The notes beneath the pieces are model-generated. The model was not told the DNA's origin and searched no databases. It saw nothing but the letters and a program-made list of their open reading frames with translations. From Anthoceros angustus (taxonomy: Eukaryota > Streptophyta > Anthocerotopsida > Anthocerotales > Anthocerotaceae), in assembly GCA_010909165.1 (NCBI GenBank), contig MU008164.1:806001-870000 (forward strand): a stretch of DNA of 64,000 nt. The letters run 5' to 3'. Position 1 is the first letter of the stretch; each line of letters opens with the position of its first letter. A program made the position numbers and the translations under genes. Of this stretch, positions 43,001-54,499 are shown in pieces.

Positions 43001-43335
43001 GATCCATAGTGGCAACAAGCGGAACAGAACTTAAAAACTGTCTCAGCCGGCATTATGCCAATCCTGGCTCTACCTACCAACTGTGTCTTCTGGTACCTCC
43101 TGATAAGTCAGGTGCTTGCAAACCTGCGTACAACAGGTCACAAAGAGGCCTTATACCCAAATCCCGCCTGGAGTTCATCTTGTGATTTCCTGACAGTAGG
43201 CAAGAAGCTATCCGGAGGCGTCACAATTAATCTTGCCTCAAGACGCTTGATCAGCGGAAGATCGCTGATCAGCTTGCTGTGCGAAACTGTTTCCTCCAAG
43301 ATATAAAGCTCGCTGTTTGTTCTATCCTCTGGCCT
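40020..43335 (-). CDS. Protein with two cyclic-nucleotide-binding domains (5' end unresolved)
   Basis: Minus-strand exons with short introns. Read in order: SELYILEETVSHSKLISDLP, a first cNMP-binding domain (VFREKEIGKTFYIIFTGSVV, then VAVLYSGDSFGELALLNDNN, TATVTTKEK, CELLILTKADFDAIL), a helical link (SIPELRKLPLVSLQRLAQVL), a second domain (VITLQGEDADEMYFVKYGE; later SVLDIGQLHAGQYFGE; TTRAASIVSVTPVDVLVLNK), with a charged linker of about 220 residues between its halves (40617-41297), and a tail ending LLSKLELTKNKL at 40020. The GELALL and FGE sequences fit the phosphate-binding cassette, though the usual Arg is not obvious in either. No kinase, phosphatase or channel part is seen. It resembles animal/protist CNBD proteins; a role in motile sperm is only a guess. 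Further 5' exons may lie at 43,336-43,900 (AARQCREYGKALVAVCID). Confidence 0.72.
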
Positions 43336-44200
43336 TCAATCCGAAATGTCCAATCCACAATGCGTCAGTGTCCAGACATGCCGGAGATACCACGATTGGA
43401 CAGCATATTGCTGGTTGTACCAACTTTTTGATGAACACTTTCCGCCGGTTCTCAGTGCGGTAATGTGCCACACCCCGCCATCCTTGCAGGATCGGATTTT
43501 CCTATCAAGGTCGAAAATCCGGGACACCAAGCAGACTATCATGCCCTATCCCGGCCAGTCTGCAAACCACCTGAATTCAAGAATGCAAGAGCTACAAATG
43601 CCGTACCATGCCACAGCGTTGGCAGCAATCTCACAGCACCCTGGCAACGCAGCTCTACAAGGACCCACACAAGCTTGCTGCAACCTCCCGGCTGGCGCAT
43701 CCGCTCCAAAACGTCTGGAACCTTTTCCAACAAAACTTCCGCCAACACTCCCTGGGTTTCAAAGATCAAACGACCCCTCACGTCGATGCAAACCGCAACA
43801 AGAGCCTTGCCATACTCTCTGCATTGCCTCGCCGCAAGAGGGATCAAAAAGAGTGTTCAGTCGATGCGGGAATCTCTGCGACTTTTGCCCTTCCCATGAA
43901 GCGTCAGCTGCAGCTCCAACGGTCCAACCGGCGAATTTCCCTGTCGGTTATGATCCTACGAATTCACACTTGAACATTTTCCAGCACCTCCATTCCCTAC
44001 TGTCCAAATGGCTTAGGCCAAATGGACACACATTTAAGAACGCCGTGATTAAGCATCCTGAGCTTAGTCGGTACTTAGATGGGGTGCCTGAAGGGAGTGG
44101 ATGCCCTTGGTGTAAGTAGCTTAGGCACACCATGGTAACACAACGTCAGGGGCGGGGTTGGCCTCCCCTTTCTAGTGTCATGGCATATTTCAGGCAACGG

Positions 44201-44400
44201 GTTTCTATCGCCCTGCAAAGGGCATTGGCCAATACCATCTTTAAGTCGATCACTCAACATCTTGGGACGGTTGGGGATTATAGAATAGGTGGGGATTATA
44301 TAGAATAGGTTTCTATCGCCCTGCAAAGGGCATTGGCCAATACCATGTTTAGGTCGATCACTCAACATCTTGGGAGGTTGGGGATTATAGAATAGATTAG
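44201..44400. repeat. Tandem repeat, 108 bp period, two units
   Basis: GTTTCTATCGCCCTGCAAAG at 44201 recurs at 44309 with the rest of the unit (GGGCATTGGCCAATACCAT, TCGATCACTCAACATCTTGG, GGGGATTATAGAATAG). The units differ by a few bases. It sits within about 750 bp lacking genes (44134-44896). Confidence 0.8.
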
Positions 44401-44896
44401 TGTGGGGGCACGTCCACCCGGCACGTCCCCCGACCTGTGCCCCGTCGTGGGTTGTCCCCTTTCGGGGTATATGGGATTTCCCATCTCGTTCTTTTTTATT
44501 AAGTCTCCACATCTACCTAAAAAACCAGAAACTTAGACAGTGTCGCGGGAACCTAAGTGTCAGAAACGGCATACCATAGGCATCCCTTCCCAGTTCGGAA
44601 ACGCAGAATCCACGTGGTGAATGCCTTGGTCTCCAAATAGACAAAATGTCATGAGTCCAAAGCGCCGTCTTTGAGAGCAGCTGGGTCATGAGCATTGATG
44701 CCTGGCGAGCTGCTGATGTGTATGTAGATTGGCGCGTGAGGCGCAATCAGCAGCGGAAGTGGAATGCACTGCTGAAAAGCGAAGAGCTCGGGCTGGTAGA
44801 GATCGGTGCTCGTGTGTTTGTGCTTGGAACCGGGCGTGTCCATGATTTGTCTTCAGGTGTATTGCAATCGTAGGAGGAGAGGAGACGGCTGTGCTC

Positions 44897-47108
44897 ATGG
44901 GGAAGCCGGTGGACAGCCACAGTGGCGTCTCCCGGCAGAAGATTAGCTTCAAGCTGGGATCGCTGTTTTTCGTGATTGTGCTGGCGCTGTTCCTCTTCAT
45001 GTCCGTGTTCTCGTCCAGTTTCTCCTTGTCGGAGCGGTACATTGGGAGCGGATCCGGGTCTGACCTAAAGTTTGAGGGATTGCACCGGGGGGATGCTGTG
45101 GATGGAGATGAGGGCGAGGAGACGGAATCCAGCGGGGAGGAGGGCACCGGTTTGGACCTTCTGGCGAGCGTGGCAGGCTGTGCAGACAACAGAGGGGAAC
45201 GGCACGGTTGTCTGGTAAGAATGCGGGGGTTTGGTGCAGCGTGTGAAGAGGTTTTGTGACTCCATGTTTCCAGCTGGAGTTGATGTTCATGTGTGGATAG
45301 GTGATGCTTGTGGGGAGCAGATGGATGGACGTGTCTACTCCTACAGTCGAGGGGGCCCCTGGGCAGCCCTGATGAAGCAAGCCCGAGTGCAGGATCCTAC
45401 TCATGCTCACGGCTCTAATCTCCTCATTCTTCCATCAGGGGACCTGCTCTGTACGTGGTTCAGTGGTGTGGAAGGGGAAAATAATGTGGCCATTGTGAGT
45501 AGCTAAGGTTTGCAAGTATCTTTGGTGTTTGCAAGCTTTGGATACCGGTGCCTGCGTTCGCTTACTGATGGTGAAACATGGAGGTTTGCAGGTACTGGCT
45601 CGCCTGTCTCCAGAGTCGACAGAATGGACTGATCCGACAGTTGTCTCCGTAACCGAGGGACAGGCTGCTCAGAATCCGGTTCTGTTTTATGATGCTGAGG
45701 ATGATGTGCTCTTTCTGTACCATACCTCTCAGGTCCTAACCTACTCCTGCTTCTGAGGTTGTGTGACGGATGTTAGCTCAGTTCAGTACAATCCCTAAGA
45801 TGTTGATCACAACCATGCTGGTATGCAGGTAGCATCTCGCGGACAGGGAACCTCGCAAGTGTTGGAGTTGAGGTCTGCTGATAGAGGCTTTACGTGGAAG
45901 AGTCCAAGAATCGTATTCAAACAAAAGGTAGCTTCATGTTCGATAGATGTTGTTTCACATTGGGCTGCTGAGTAGACTGACTGACTGACGCAAGCAAGGT
46001 CTGACTGTAGGGTGTATATATCAGGAATCAGGTTGTGGTCCTGCCATCCAAGCGCTGGTTGATGCCCATGTACTACACACCTGGTAAGGTGGTAAGGCGA
46101 TTGGAAGTCCTCAGTTCTCTATTTTTATTCAGGTTATCCCAATCTGGCACTGTAATCTCAAGGTTGGGCATGTATGTTGCAGACGGTTATGGCCATTTTG
46201 AGACACATTATTCTGCCACTAAGCTCTCAAAGGATCGTGGAAAGACATGGAGAGAATACGGCATGACATATAAAGGTGAGGTCACAGGCATGAAGCTGTG
46301 AGATCTCCACATGTAATGAACGTGGGCCTTGTTCTGACTTGTGATTTCTGTAATGGCAGGTCAATGGCTTGTCCAGCCAAGTGTGGTTTTGGGAAAGAGG
46401 GGCTTGATAGCCTTTTTCAGTAACAGACATGCAGATTGGGTGTTCACCAGTGTGTCAGCAGATGAGGTTTGTTTTCACGTCTTGCATTTTCCGCTGGTTT
46501 TTCTTCTGTAGAAACTGGCGTTCTGAAATGACCCCTTGGAATGGCAGGGGCGGACATGGTCGCCAGCCCGGAAAACAGCTCTGCCCAGCAACAACAGCGG
46601 GTTGCAGGTCTGCCTTGTCAAGCCTGAACTGTTGAAATTCTATGCTGTAGGGATCGGCGTGTTGAAATTCTGTGTGTATCAGGGGCTCATAATCAGCAGC
46701 TGAATATGACAGGCCTTGATGCTGAGGAGTGGATCGCTGGTACTCGTTTTCAACAACCGGAGTGGAGCCAGGCGTTATCCGCTTTCCATTGCTCTCAGCG
46801 AAGATGAGGGCGTCACCTGGAGAGTCGTGAGAGATATCGAACCTGGCGACCCTGCAGAGGTAACGGTGAAAGTAGTTTTTGTCGACGCTGCAATTGCAGC
46901 TTCTGCTCCATTTTGACCCACTTGAATGATTTGTCGCTTGCAGCTCCCTCCCGACGGGGAGTATAGCTATCCCTCTGTCGTGCAGTCGCCTGATGAATTT
47001 ATCCATGTCAGCTACACTTACCTGCGGCAGACTATCAAATACATCCGAGTGAATGAAGATTGGATTTGCAAAGGTGGAACAGTTGGCGAATTTCTGGGAG
47101 GTCAATAG
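44897..47108 (+). CDS. Sialidase-fold (BNR/Asp-box) protein with N-terminal membrane anchor
   Basis: About eight or nine exons with roughly 80-150 bp introns. The first exon (start 44897) gives a short cytosolic part, a membrane anchor (LGSLFFVIVLALFLFMSVF) and an acidic stem, suggesting a type II Golgi protein. Downstream exons give the six-bladed propeller signature: HAHGSNLLILPSGDLLCTWF, FSGVEGENNVAI, QNPVLFYDAEDDVLFLYHTS, four Asp boxes (SADRGFTW, SKDRGKTW, SADEGRTW split by an intron, SEDEGVTW), SGLQ/ALMLRSGSLVLVFNN and YSYPSVVQSPDEFIHVSYTY. It matches the BNR_2 exo-sialidase-like family found in bacteria and plants. Plants lack ordinary sialic acid, so the substrate is unknown. The stop at 47106-47108 lies 156 bp from the stop of the convergent aminotransferase. 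Confidence 0.8.
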
Positions 47109-47264
47109 TGGTGGACTGTTTATTACTGTGCACTGCCACTTTTAGATTAACATCAATGTGAGATGATAGTATCTGAACTGAATTCGTTTCAGCAAAAAGA
47201 ATGGGGGATAGTGTACAATGCACATTGCTTCCGGAAGGGCCCTGCACGTCTTCCAAGTTGTATG

Positions 47265-49113
47265 TCAGCCGTTATGCGCACGATGATCAATGACAAACTT
47301 TCGTAACCGATGCAAGGCAACATGCATTGTTTGATCATCTACCATGGCAAAGCATAGTCTGAACCAGCCAGGTTCCTTGCACCGGCAGGCACTTCCCGGA
47401 GTGACGTTCAGGCCCACATTATAGAGTAACTCCCTGAACAGACTCAGCTCGCCGTCTCTGTTCTTGATCCTTGGTAAGGGCCTTATCCAGCAAAAGAAGC
47501 CGGCATCACATTCTACAAATTCAATGCCAGCTTGCTGCAATCCGTGACGCACCACTCTCCAACGTTCCCTCAGTCTCCTCTGATTCTCCGGGATATAAGA
47601 TTTCACAAATTCCTTGTCCGAAAGGACAGAATGAAGAACCTGTTGTGTCTCGGTGGAGACCGAGCTGAACCGAGTCAACCTGCCTGCAGCATCAAGAACC
47701 TGTTGATTCCACGAATAAATGAGCCCCACCCGGAAACCTGGGATGCCAAGAACCTTCGACAGTCCATAAATTAGGTGAACTCTGCTCGCACACTGTGGCC
47801 GCTGGGTCACAAGCTTCGCAAAGCTGACAAACTTCGCACTCCCGTGTACGCAACCGGCGTAAATTTCATCACAGATGAGATGAATATCTTTCTCCCTCAC
47901 AAAATCCAGCAGCTGCAGAAGGTACTCCTCATCATACACTGTGCCGACAGGATTGCAAGGCGAAGTCATCAGCAAGGCCCTCACAGTCCTCCCCTGTTTC
48001 TTGGCCTCTTCGTACGCCTTCTCCAGCGAACCTTTGGTCAACAAAAAGTTGTTCTTGCTACTTGACTGGACTGGAATGAGTTCCACCTGACTTCGCCATT
48101 TGACATCCCTCTCAAACCTGAAACCGGCGACACAAAATAAGCACAGAGAAGTTGACAAAACACACACAAACAAAACCTTCTCAACAACTTTTCCAGCTAA
48201 GAAACCACTGCCGCGCACCCGCTGTACACTGGAGCAGGAACAAGGACCGCATTCCCAGCCTCTGCCAAGCAGAAAGCCAACAACTCGATGGCCGCGGTTG
48301 CCCCGGTGGTGACAACCATCCTATCCGCGTCAAAATGCAAGTTGCCGCCAAAAGCCTCGTCCATGAAGCTGGCCAGGGCCTGCAAGAGGGCATCGCCCGC
48401 AGGCAGTCAGCCACCAAAGCATGCGGCTTAACCAAACCTCGACCTTTACTCGCAATGCAGCTTACCGATCGGAAGATCGGAAGTCCATGGTACACATCGG
48501 GGTAGCCGGCTATGGCCGTAAAGCCGAGAATGCTCAGAACCTCCTCCGCGGGACCAGTACCATGGGAGGCGAACCACTGGTCCAGCAGACTCAGTGACAG
48601 CTGCCATCACACACAAAAACACACCATACTACATCAAAATCGCACCACATTCTCGTCCACCTTTGCAAGCACCGCACGAACGCAGGAACGCAGGCACGCA
48701 AACCCTAGCATCTACCCAGGCGCGCTTCCCGACGCCGGCCCGCTCACCGTGTTCTCAGACAAGCCAAGCTGGATGCAGCCGGCCGGGTTGCGCTGAGGGT
48801 GGAACGCGTTGCGGTTGGACTCCTCCCAGCCCTGGTAGTAGGCCGCCACCTCGGAGTCGGGCTGGAGGACGGCCACAGCCCGCGCCGCCACAGCCACGGA
48901 CGCATGCGAGTGCGCGTCCGAGCCCGGTCCTGCGTCGCGCGCTTCCTGCTCGTGATCCGGCGTCTGCTCCGGCTCCGCCGCCTGGACGTGGGACTGGCGG
49001 GATCGCCGCAGCCGCAGCTGCATGAAGTAAAAGAGCGCGCAGGGGATGATGGAGCCGAACACGATGCCCAGGCGGCCCTGGAGCACGCCTTGCAGCGGCA
49101 CGATCACGCGCAT
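47265..49113 (-). CDS. ACC-synthase-like aminotransferase of the ACS10/ACS12 type
   Basis: PLP-dependent fold-type I aminotransferase. The N terminus (MRVIVPLQGVLQGRLGIVFG, then IIPCALFYFMQLRLRR) is the membrane-associated extension I recall for Arabidopsis ACS10 and ACS12, which act as amino-acid aminotransferases rather than ACC synthases. Further along: RNPAGCIQLGLSENT, GYPDVYHGLPIFR, MVVTTGATAAIELLAFCLAE, TSPCNPVGTVYDEEYL, HLICDEIYAG, the PLP-lysine motif YGLSKVLGIPGFRVGLIYS, and FRLCFAMVDDQTM. Four exons: the first from 49113 to about 48749, two short ones, and a long last exon to 47265. The Arg that binds the substrate carboxylate (WFRLCFA) is kept. No damage seen. Confidence 0.88.
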
Positions 49114-50446
49114 CCTGCTTCCTCCTGCTGTGCTCTTCCCTGCTGTGGCGCGGCCCTCTACTGTCACAGCATCACCATCTCATCCCGCTTCCTCCCCGGC
49201 CTGCCGCCTTGGCTGCCATGACGACTCCGCCGCCCCTCCAACGTTACATAGACAGCGTTGTGCGTCCACGGCAACTTCTCAAATCGGCCTCCATTCGAAG
49301 CCTACATATGCTCCCTTCCTTCGTTCTTTGTGTGTACGGTGTTAAATGACGGCCTTCTTAGAAATCCTAATTCCATCCCACATTCAAATAGGTAGGTACC
49401 TGTTCCTGCTCATGCGCAACAAGAAAACAAGATAGTTTGCTTCCTAATGCACTAGGTAACATATGGACAATGATATGCCTACTAGTTAGATCACTCAATA
49501 ATTAATGAACGGGGAGACTATATAAAAACGCACATATGGGAAGTCCATGTACATTGGGGCGATGGGGAACAACCTTCTAAAGGCCCCAGGCCAAGGGGAC
49601 TAGGCCCCCCCAACATCTACTTTGAAGAAGAAGAAGAAGAAGAATTTTATTTGAAGCTACCTACCGTTCCCAAGATGTCATAGTATGGAATAAGGAAGGG
49701 CCTTCTAACTACCAGAGCTAAAGATGCTACGTTTCCTGCGTTCGAAGCTGTCTAGAAAATTGCGTTTGCCAACGCCTTTTGCAAAACAATGGATACTCGT
49801 TGCCGGAAGAAGCCACCACACAAGAAAGAGGGAGACCTATCCTGTTCTTGCGGATATAGTATGCTTTAACACAAGCATAGATAAACCTCTAGAAGTCATT
49901 GTGAGTTTCAATAGCAAGGGGAATGAAAGCATGGCCTTCCTACAAGGGGGTGTACTTGCGAACCTTGCTTTAGTGCATCCCTCTGCCACCCAACCCGGAG
50001 GGTTGCTGATGACATGCTCGCTGACGGTATCCCGAGGTAGAGTCTGTTACAACCATATCTGCAACAGAGACCTGGTCGTCCTGGGTCTAGAATAGGTCAA
50101 CATATCTACAACAGAGACCTGGTCCTCCTGGGTCTAGAATAGGTCAACCGTGAGAGAAACATCGTTAGATAAAGTATGTAGAAAGGAAAGAATCCGCTCT
50201 CCCTGACAATGGAGAACATGATATCTCGGACAACGTCATGTGTAGCAATGCGCTGCCCACCTATTCGACAGCAAGCTAAGTGGGTCCTATAGTTGTCGAG
50301 ACGGGCACCACAATTGTAGGTCGTGAGAGAACAGGCCAGAGGTTGATGGAGTATAGCTACTCATGTGTTGATCATTACGAGTTTAGGGTATATGTGATCC
50401 TAGGGGTAGCTTGTTATTAAATTGGTGTACCCCTTCATTAGAGTTA
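49114..50446. other. Intergenic region with microsatellite and short tandem repeat
   Basis: The first part is the aminotransferase promoter (GC-rich to about 49260). A GAA microsatellite lies at about 49624-49646. An open frame at 49724-50095 (123 codons) has no recognisable domain. A 47 bp unit starting CATATCTGCAACAGAGACC is repeated at 50054 and 50101. No gene is supported. Confidence 0.4.
50054..50147. repeat. 47 bp tandem repeat, two units
   Basis: CATATCTGCAACAGAGACC...GAATAGGTCAA at 50054 is repeated at 50101 with two substitutions. Confidence 0.85.
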
Positions 50447-51655
50447 TGTCCTTAGGTGAATAGACATACCTTTTCATTTTAAGTTACATTGATTTTTCAT
50501 GCATAAGCAAGTTACTTCTTTCTTGATCTAACATAATATAATTATTCTTAAGTGATTAATTGACGTACATTATCCCTATAAATCGTCATGGTATCATGAT
50601 AATATAGGTTGCATCTAGAAGGATACACATTCTTTTGTGTATAAGAAGATTTGCACAAAAATAAATATTTGGTTGTTTCTTGATTAAAAAAGAAGTCTAA
50701 TTTTAAGAAAATAAAATTGTAATCAAGAAATGAATTTGGTGTTACTTTGTTTTTAGAAAATTCATACAAATTTGTAAATCTAGGTAAAATCCAAGTGTAT
50801 CTTAATTGGATTGTTCCATTGAGCAATCCAATGGAGACACACTAGGACAACTGCCTGATTGGCAGAATTGCACATACAAACGTACAAAGAAAAGAGATAT
50901 CCAGTGTTTCTGCATGTTAAGAACACAAATTCAGGCCAAATGAGATGGCCAGGTATGGAGGCCAGTAGTGGCAGCCTCGCCCTGTTGAGCTAATCCCAAA
51001 TAGGCAAAATAGACATAGAGTTCCTCATAGGCTCACTCTAGTTGATAATCTGCATAGTAGGGTTTACCAATGGAGCCATAGAAATCAAAACTTGCCTGTA
51101 TAGATCGTAGATCTAAAAGAAGCATTCAATACAATTGTGGAAACCCTATTTTCAGATGAAGCTCGTAATCTGATATTTGCTCTCCCACAAAGGAATCCAC
51201 AAAATCTGTCTCAAGTGAGGGTCACACGTGCTTTTGACAGAACCATGTACCAACAGGGGCAAGCAAAAACGGGAAAGGGAAACAAAAGGTGACTAAAGAG
51301 CCGAAGCAAAACATAAGATGGGTCATTGATCAAAGTCAAAGGGCAACGAACAAGACTATCGATTCACGAATTTCGGTGCTTACAGTTTGCTGTCGCATGG
51401 AGTCACGGAACTCCTCAATAAGGTAACAAGGTGCATATTTCTTCCAGTGAAACCCTTTCAGACTAAGAACATACGACCTGTACGTATCAGGATCCTGAAT
51501 TACTACCTCGAACTCATATGGCTTGACGGTGCAAAACAGGTTAAACTTTGGCTCTCCCTCATTGATGTCCATAGTGGCTCTTACAACCCAACCAGCCATA
51601 GCTAGCTCTTTGATTGGGTAGAGCCCCCCTGTACCCCATGATCTACAGTTTCAAC
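50447..51655. repeat. Repeat block X, longer copy
   Basis: AT-rich block repeated in shortened form at 52745-53817. Minus-strand open frames at 50548-50826 (92 codons) and 51336-51599 (87 codons, with FEVVIQDPDTYRSYVL and YLIEEFRDSM) are hypothetical. The latter looks protein-like but matches no family I know and is broken in the second copy. Confidence 0.6.
51336..51599 (-). CDS. Hypothetical protein fragment
   Basis: A minus-strand frame of 87 codons (MAGWVVRATMDINEGEPKFN, VKPYEFEVVIQDPDTYRSYV, GFHWKKYAPCYLIEEFRDSM). Its composition is that of a folded protein rather than random AT-rich sequence. It may be an exon of a larger minus-strand gene that includes 54574-55017, possibly transposon-derived. 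I do not recognise it. Confidence 0.3.
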   Translation of the reverse strand: MAGWVVRATMDINEGEPKFNLFCTVKPYEFEVVIQDPDTYRSYVLSLKGFHWKKYAPCYLIEEFRDSMRQQTVSTEIRESIVLFVAL

Positions 51656-54499
51656 AAGGGTGTCCATGACACACACTTCTCATCTGGATGTGGATCCTGC
51701 ACGAGCATCCAATCCTTGTCCATAACAACAATAGGATCAAGCTAACCACCAAGTCGCCTGAGGAGCACTATCTGCTCGTATCGGAACGAAGAAGAAATTG
51801 GGGCTGGCACAGTTTGCTTCGCTCTTTTCACAACCTTCTCCATGCCTTGTCCGCCACCACCCTTTGATGTGCTATTCTTCGCTGACGACATGCTCCGGTT
51901 TTTACGCGGCAATGTGCCCTCCCATACCTACATCGACTACATGTTGCATTGGCAAGGTGCCCCATGTGCGACTTGGTAGGTTGCGCCTCCGCAATTCGGT
52001 TCCCGAGGGAGCTGTCTTTGCCTTGCTTGCACCCCTAGTTTTCTTTGGCTTCCGGGGAGCCACTAGCGGGTCGTCGACTGGGTCTACCTGATCCTTCTTG
52101 CTCCTCCTCCCGCTTGCCATCTTCCTGCGAACAAACCCTAAAATATTTAGTAGAGAACGCAATGGCATAGTTGTTCAAATTCTCTGCAAGGATGAACAAT
52201 GGACCTTTCTCCGGCCTACTATCTAGCTCACAAGAAGGCTGTCTCGCGTTTGCCTCCCAACTCCGAAGCATTTGATGAAGGTTGCTCTTCAGCTCTGTTG
52301 CTTTAGAGCGCGTTGCCCCCCGCAGCTTGGAAGCCCTAGATCGCACCTGAATTGTGCCTAAATTCTGCAAGCAAATAGAGTTTCAAGCAAGCCCACACAT
52401 TACTTCCGCTGGTAAGGACTTATGTGCAAGCGAGCCATACCATAATGCAAACCGCCATAAAAACAAGTTTGGTTATTAGGGTTTCCTTGCCCCTCCTGTA
52501 AATATATCCCAAAACGCGGCTAAATTGGCGGACACCATATTTAAGCAGGCCCTAGTTTAAACCCCAATTGTCCAATAATCATATTCTCTTTAGTAGCAGT
52601 TTGCTGCTATTGTTGTAATCTGATCAATGTAAAATAGCGGGCGATTTATCGAGACATCTCTTGAGGATACGCAATCATGTTCAACTAATTAGGCAAGAAA
52701 CTAAGGCATTTCCCTCTTCGCTCTAGGCTAAGAGGTGTCTTCCTTTGAGTTATGTCCTTAGGTGAATAGACATACCTTTTCATTTTAAGTTACATTGATT
52801 TTTCATGCATAAGCAAGTTACTTCTTTCTTGATCTAACATAATATAATTATTCTTAAGTGATTAATTGACGTACATTATCCCTATAAATCGTCATGGTAT
52901 CATGATAATATAGGTTGCATCTAGAAGGATACACATTCTTTTGTGTATAAGAAGATTTGCACAAAAATAAATATTTGGTTGTTTCTTGATTAAAAAAGAA
53001 GTCTAATTTTAAGAAAATAAAATTGTAATCAAGAAATGAATTTGGTGTTACTTTGTTTTTAGAAAATTCATACAAATTTGTAAATCTAGGTAAAATCCAA
53101 GTGTATCTTAATTGGATTGTTCCATTGAGCAATCCAATGGAGACACACTAGGACAACTGCCTGATTGGCAGAATTGCACATACAAACGTACAAAGAAAAG
53201 AGATATCCAGTGTTTCTGCATGTTAAGAACACAAATTCAGCCAAATGAGATGGCGGTATGGAGGCCGATGAGTGACCTGCTGAGCTAATCCCAAATAGGC
53301 AAATAGACATAGAGTTCCTCATAGGCTCACTCTAGTTGATAATGCATAGTAGGGTTTACCAATGGAGCCATAGAAATCAAAACTTTTGTATAGATCGTAG
53401 ATCTAAAAGAAGCATTCAATACAATTGTGGAAACCCTATTTTCGATGAAGCTCGTAATCGATATTTGCTCTCCCACAAAGGAATCCACAAAATCATCTCA
53501 AGTGAGGGTCACACGTGCTTTTGATGTAACCATGTACCAAAAAGCAAAAACGGAAAGGAAACAAAAGGTGACTAAAGAAGCAAAACATAAGATGGGTCAT
53601 TGATCAAAGTCAAAGGCAACGAACAAGACTATCGATTCACGAATTTGGTGCTACAGATTTGCATGGAGTCACGAACTCCTCAATAAGGTAACAAGGTGCA
53701 TATTTCTTCCAAAGGAAACCCTTTGGACTAAGAACATACGACACATGCGTGTCGGATCTGAATTACTACCTCGAACTCATATGGCTTGACTGCAAAACAG
53801 TTAAACTTTGGCTCTCCTCATTGCTCAAGGTTTGTTAAGGCGGGCCTCCGCTGACGACTTCCTTTCACACCACCAGGACCCCTTAAAGCTGAGGTTCTCC
53901 ACTACGCCCAGGGTATGCGATCTTGCACCTAACCCACATGCAGGAAGGAGGTTGGAGTTCCTTTCTTTTGCAAGGCTCACATGCTATTCTTGGTCTATGT
54001 TGTTCGTTGCGTATGAGTGAAGCCAATGGCACTTATCACACAAGGCTCGGCGGCGTTTAGATGGGCTTCTCTTGAGCAGTAAAGATGCAAATTTCTAGGT
54101 GTCAAGAAACACCCGCGCAATAGTTGGCGGCGTCAGCACGCGCGTCGTCGTTGCCTACATAAACAACGTTGAAACATTCTAAATGGATCACATCATATTA
54201 TCTCTCACAACATAGACAAACAGTGGAAAAAATTTTGCAAGTTGAAGGTTACAACTTGCGTTAGAATCGATCATGTGCCAAGGATAGCAAAAGATCAATG
54301 CTAAGCGACCTCAACACAAACCTCTTCAATGCTTTTTTTTGGTTTTTTGAACATTGTGCATTTGCTCTAATAGAAGTAGAAGCGTTCGAAGGTGCGACAT
54401 TTTTGATTAAAGTCATACAATCTGTATTTATTAGCTTCACCGTGCACTTGATTAAGTGTCTTCATTAGCTTCTATATGGTGTGTGCTAGTAGAAAGGTG
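51656..54499. repeat. Damaged repeat copies Y, X' and Z
   Basis: Three contracted copies in the order Y (51656-52740, compare 54500-55605), X' (52745-53817, compare 50447-51560) and Z (53818-54499, compare 55611-56320). Each is shorter than its partner through many 1-20 bp deletions. The switches fall at short shared words: TCCTCATTG at the X'/Z junction, GGTGTCC at the Z/Y' junction, and TTATGTCC near the Y/X' junction. No intact gene. Confidence 0.75.

Noticed and set aside
48594-49221. GC-rich plus-strand frames opposite the aminotransferase first exon
   Set aside because: Shadow frames; the minus-strand reading has the clear ACS10/12 N terminus.
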